This document shows positions 21,127-22,053 of a stretch of 22,053 bases of DNA, piece by piece. Source of the stretch: an uncultured Eubacteriales bacterium (lineage in GTDB: Bacteria > Bacillota > Clostridia > Christensenellales > Borkfalkiaceae); the NCBI GenBank assembly GCA_949745625.1, contig CATJZR010000048.1:1-22053 (forward strand), read 5' to 3'. Position 1 is the stretch's first letter, and every line of letters begins with the position of its first letter. The notes below the pieces were generated by a model. That model searched no databases. It had not been told where the DNA came from and worked only from the letters and a program-made list of their open reading frames with translations. Position numbers and translations under genes: made by a program.

Positions 21127-22053
21127 TTACATAGAAATCATTTGCAGAGTTTCATACAGCTCGTAATTGAATTTCTTCTTCATACTTACTGCTTCGATAA
21201 TATCCATATCGATTATTTCATTTTTATGAATACCGACAACCCTATTGCCAATGCCGTCTTTCAGCAATCTTACAGCCTTATTACCAAACTGCGCCGCAAG
21301 CATTCTGTCCGCCATAGAAGGCGAACCGCCGCGCTGAATATGTCCTATCGTCGTAGGGCGCACCGAATACGTAGTAACCGATTGAAGCTTTTTCGCAAAT
21401 TCTTCTGCCGTGCATACACCTTCCGCAACGACAATTATATTCGAATGCTTGCCGTTCGCCCTCGAACGGTTTATTTTCATTACGATGTCGTCAAGGTCGA
21501 AAACAACCTCGGGTACAACGATAATTTCCGCGCCGCTTGCAATACCCGCATAAAGAGCTATATCTCCGCAGCGTCTGCCCATTACCTCTACGACGGAAAT
21601 CCTTTCGTGAGAGGTCATAGTATCGCGTAGCTTATTGATTACGTCTATACACGTATTAACGGCAGTATCGAAGCCGAGCGTATAGTCCGTATACTCCAAA
21701 TCGTTATCTATGGTGCCCGGTATACCTATCGTGGGTATTCCGTAGCCCTCGGTAAGGCATTTCGCGCCCCTGAACGAGCCGTCGCCGCCTATAACCACAA
21801 GGCCCTCTATCCCGCGAGTTTCAAGTGTTTTTACCGCTCTCTGCTGTCCGGCCTTGGTAAGCATTTCAAGGCATCTTGCGGTTCTGAGTTTCGTTCCGCC
21901 GCGCTGAACTATATCCGATACGGAACGCATTTCAAGTTGGACCATATCGTCGTCAATGAGCCCCTGATAACCGCGCTCTATTCCGTAAACTTCAATACCG
22001 TAGTATATAGCGGTACGCACTACCGCCCTTATACACGCATTCATACCGGGTGC
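21127..22053 (-). CDS. pfkA: ATP-dependent 6-phosphofructokinase (5' end beyond the window)
   Basis: At least 308 residues are present. The frame stays open to the right edge and reads Ala-Pro-Gly before MNACIRAVVR, i.e. the end of the usual GGDAPGMNA ATP-binding loop, so only about the first 10-15 residues are missing. VVIGGDGSFRGA marks the ATP-type enzyme (glycine where PPi-dependent forms have aspartate). PGTIDND carries the catalytic aspartate, EVMGRRCGD binds fructose 6-phosphate, and IGHIQRGGSP follows. It phosphorylates fructose 6-phosphate, the committed step upstream of fba in this window. The downstream small gene follows after 16 nt. Confidence 0.96.
   Translation of the reverse strand, partial: APGMNACIRAVVRTAIYYGIEVYGIERGYQGLIDDDMVQLEMRSVSDIVQRGGTKLRTARCLEMLTKAGQQRAVKTLETRGIEGLVVIGGDGSFRGAKCLTEGYGIPTIGIPGTIDNDLEYTDYTLGFDTAVNTCIDVINKLRDTMTSHERISVVEVMGRRCGDIALYAGIASGAEIIVVPEVVFDLDDIVMKINRSRANGKHSNIIVVAEGVCTAEEFAKKLQSVTTYSVRPTTIGHIQRGGSPSMADRMLAAQFGNKAVRLLKDGIGNRVVGIHKNEIIDMDIIEAVSMKKKFNYELYETLQMISM

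Overview
This window looks like ordinary chromosome from a low-GC, Gram-positive-type anaerobe, most likely an uncultured Clostridia-related gut bacterium. The support is an mraZ-rsmH head of a division/cell-wall cluster, a reverse-type rubrerythrin, paired DegV proteins, tRNAs with encoded CCA ends, consensus TTGACA-17-TATAAT promoters and many U-tailed hairpin terminators. I cannot place it below class. I see no phage, insertion sequence, CRISPR array, toxin-antitoxin pair or defence island.

Layout. 1-2264 (minus): murI, mraZ, rsmH and the first codons of a next gene off the left edge; mraZ has its own promoter overlaid by GTGG repeats. 2403-2879 (plus): rpsT, then tRNA-Arg(CCT). 2973-5227 (minus): a GNAT-like protein and glutamate dehydrogenase. 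5287-5462 (minus): tRNA-Ser(CGA), preceded by a decayed tRNA-Ser copy in the same transcript. 5685-7453 (plus): two tandem degV paralogs. 7450-9475 (minus): a YihY-type membrane protein, a very cysteine-rich 87-residue protein and a reverse rubrerythrin. 9562-11238 (minus): argS, divergent from ychF and a MazG-like gene (11352-12802, plus). 12865-14997: divergent gap and fba. 15014-16601: a methyltransferase, a small lipoprotein and a small membrane protein. 16713-18348: murG converging on mntP. 18471-18547: tRNA-Pro(AGG). 18644-19088: a broken lipoprotein gene. 19118-22053 (minus): a GH13 glucosidase, a small cysteine-containing protein and pfkA, which is cut by the right edge.

Functionally the window combines peptidoglycan precursor supply (murI, murG), translation (rpsT, argS, ychF, three tRNAs), central glycolysis (pfkA, fba, gap) with a glucosidase that could feed it, nitrogen assimilation (gdhA) and peroxide defence (rubrerythrin).

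The least ordinary signals are regulatory. Several genes without a Shine-Dalgarno sequence have a -10 box only 6-7 nt before the ATG (argS, mntP, a small membrane protein, less surely a lipoprotein gene and murG), which predicts leaderless mRNAs. The tRNA-Arg promoter likewise predicts initiation at the mature 5' end. gdhA and the GH13 gene each start directly after an intrinsic terminator. A tRNA-Ser relic, a wobble-A tRNA-Pro and a lipoprotein pseudogene complete the list. I found no convincing new multi-gene system.
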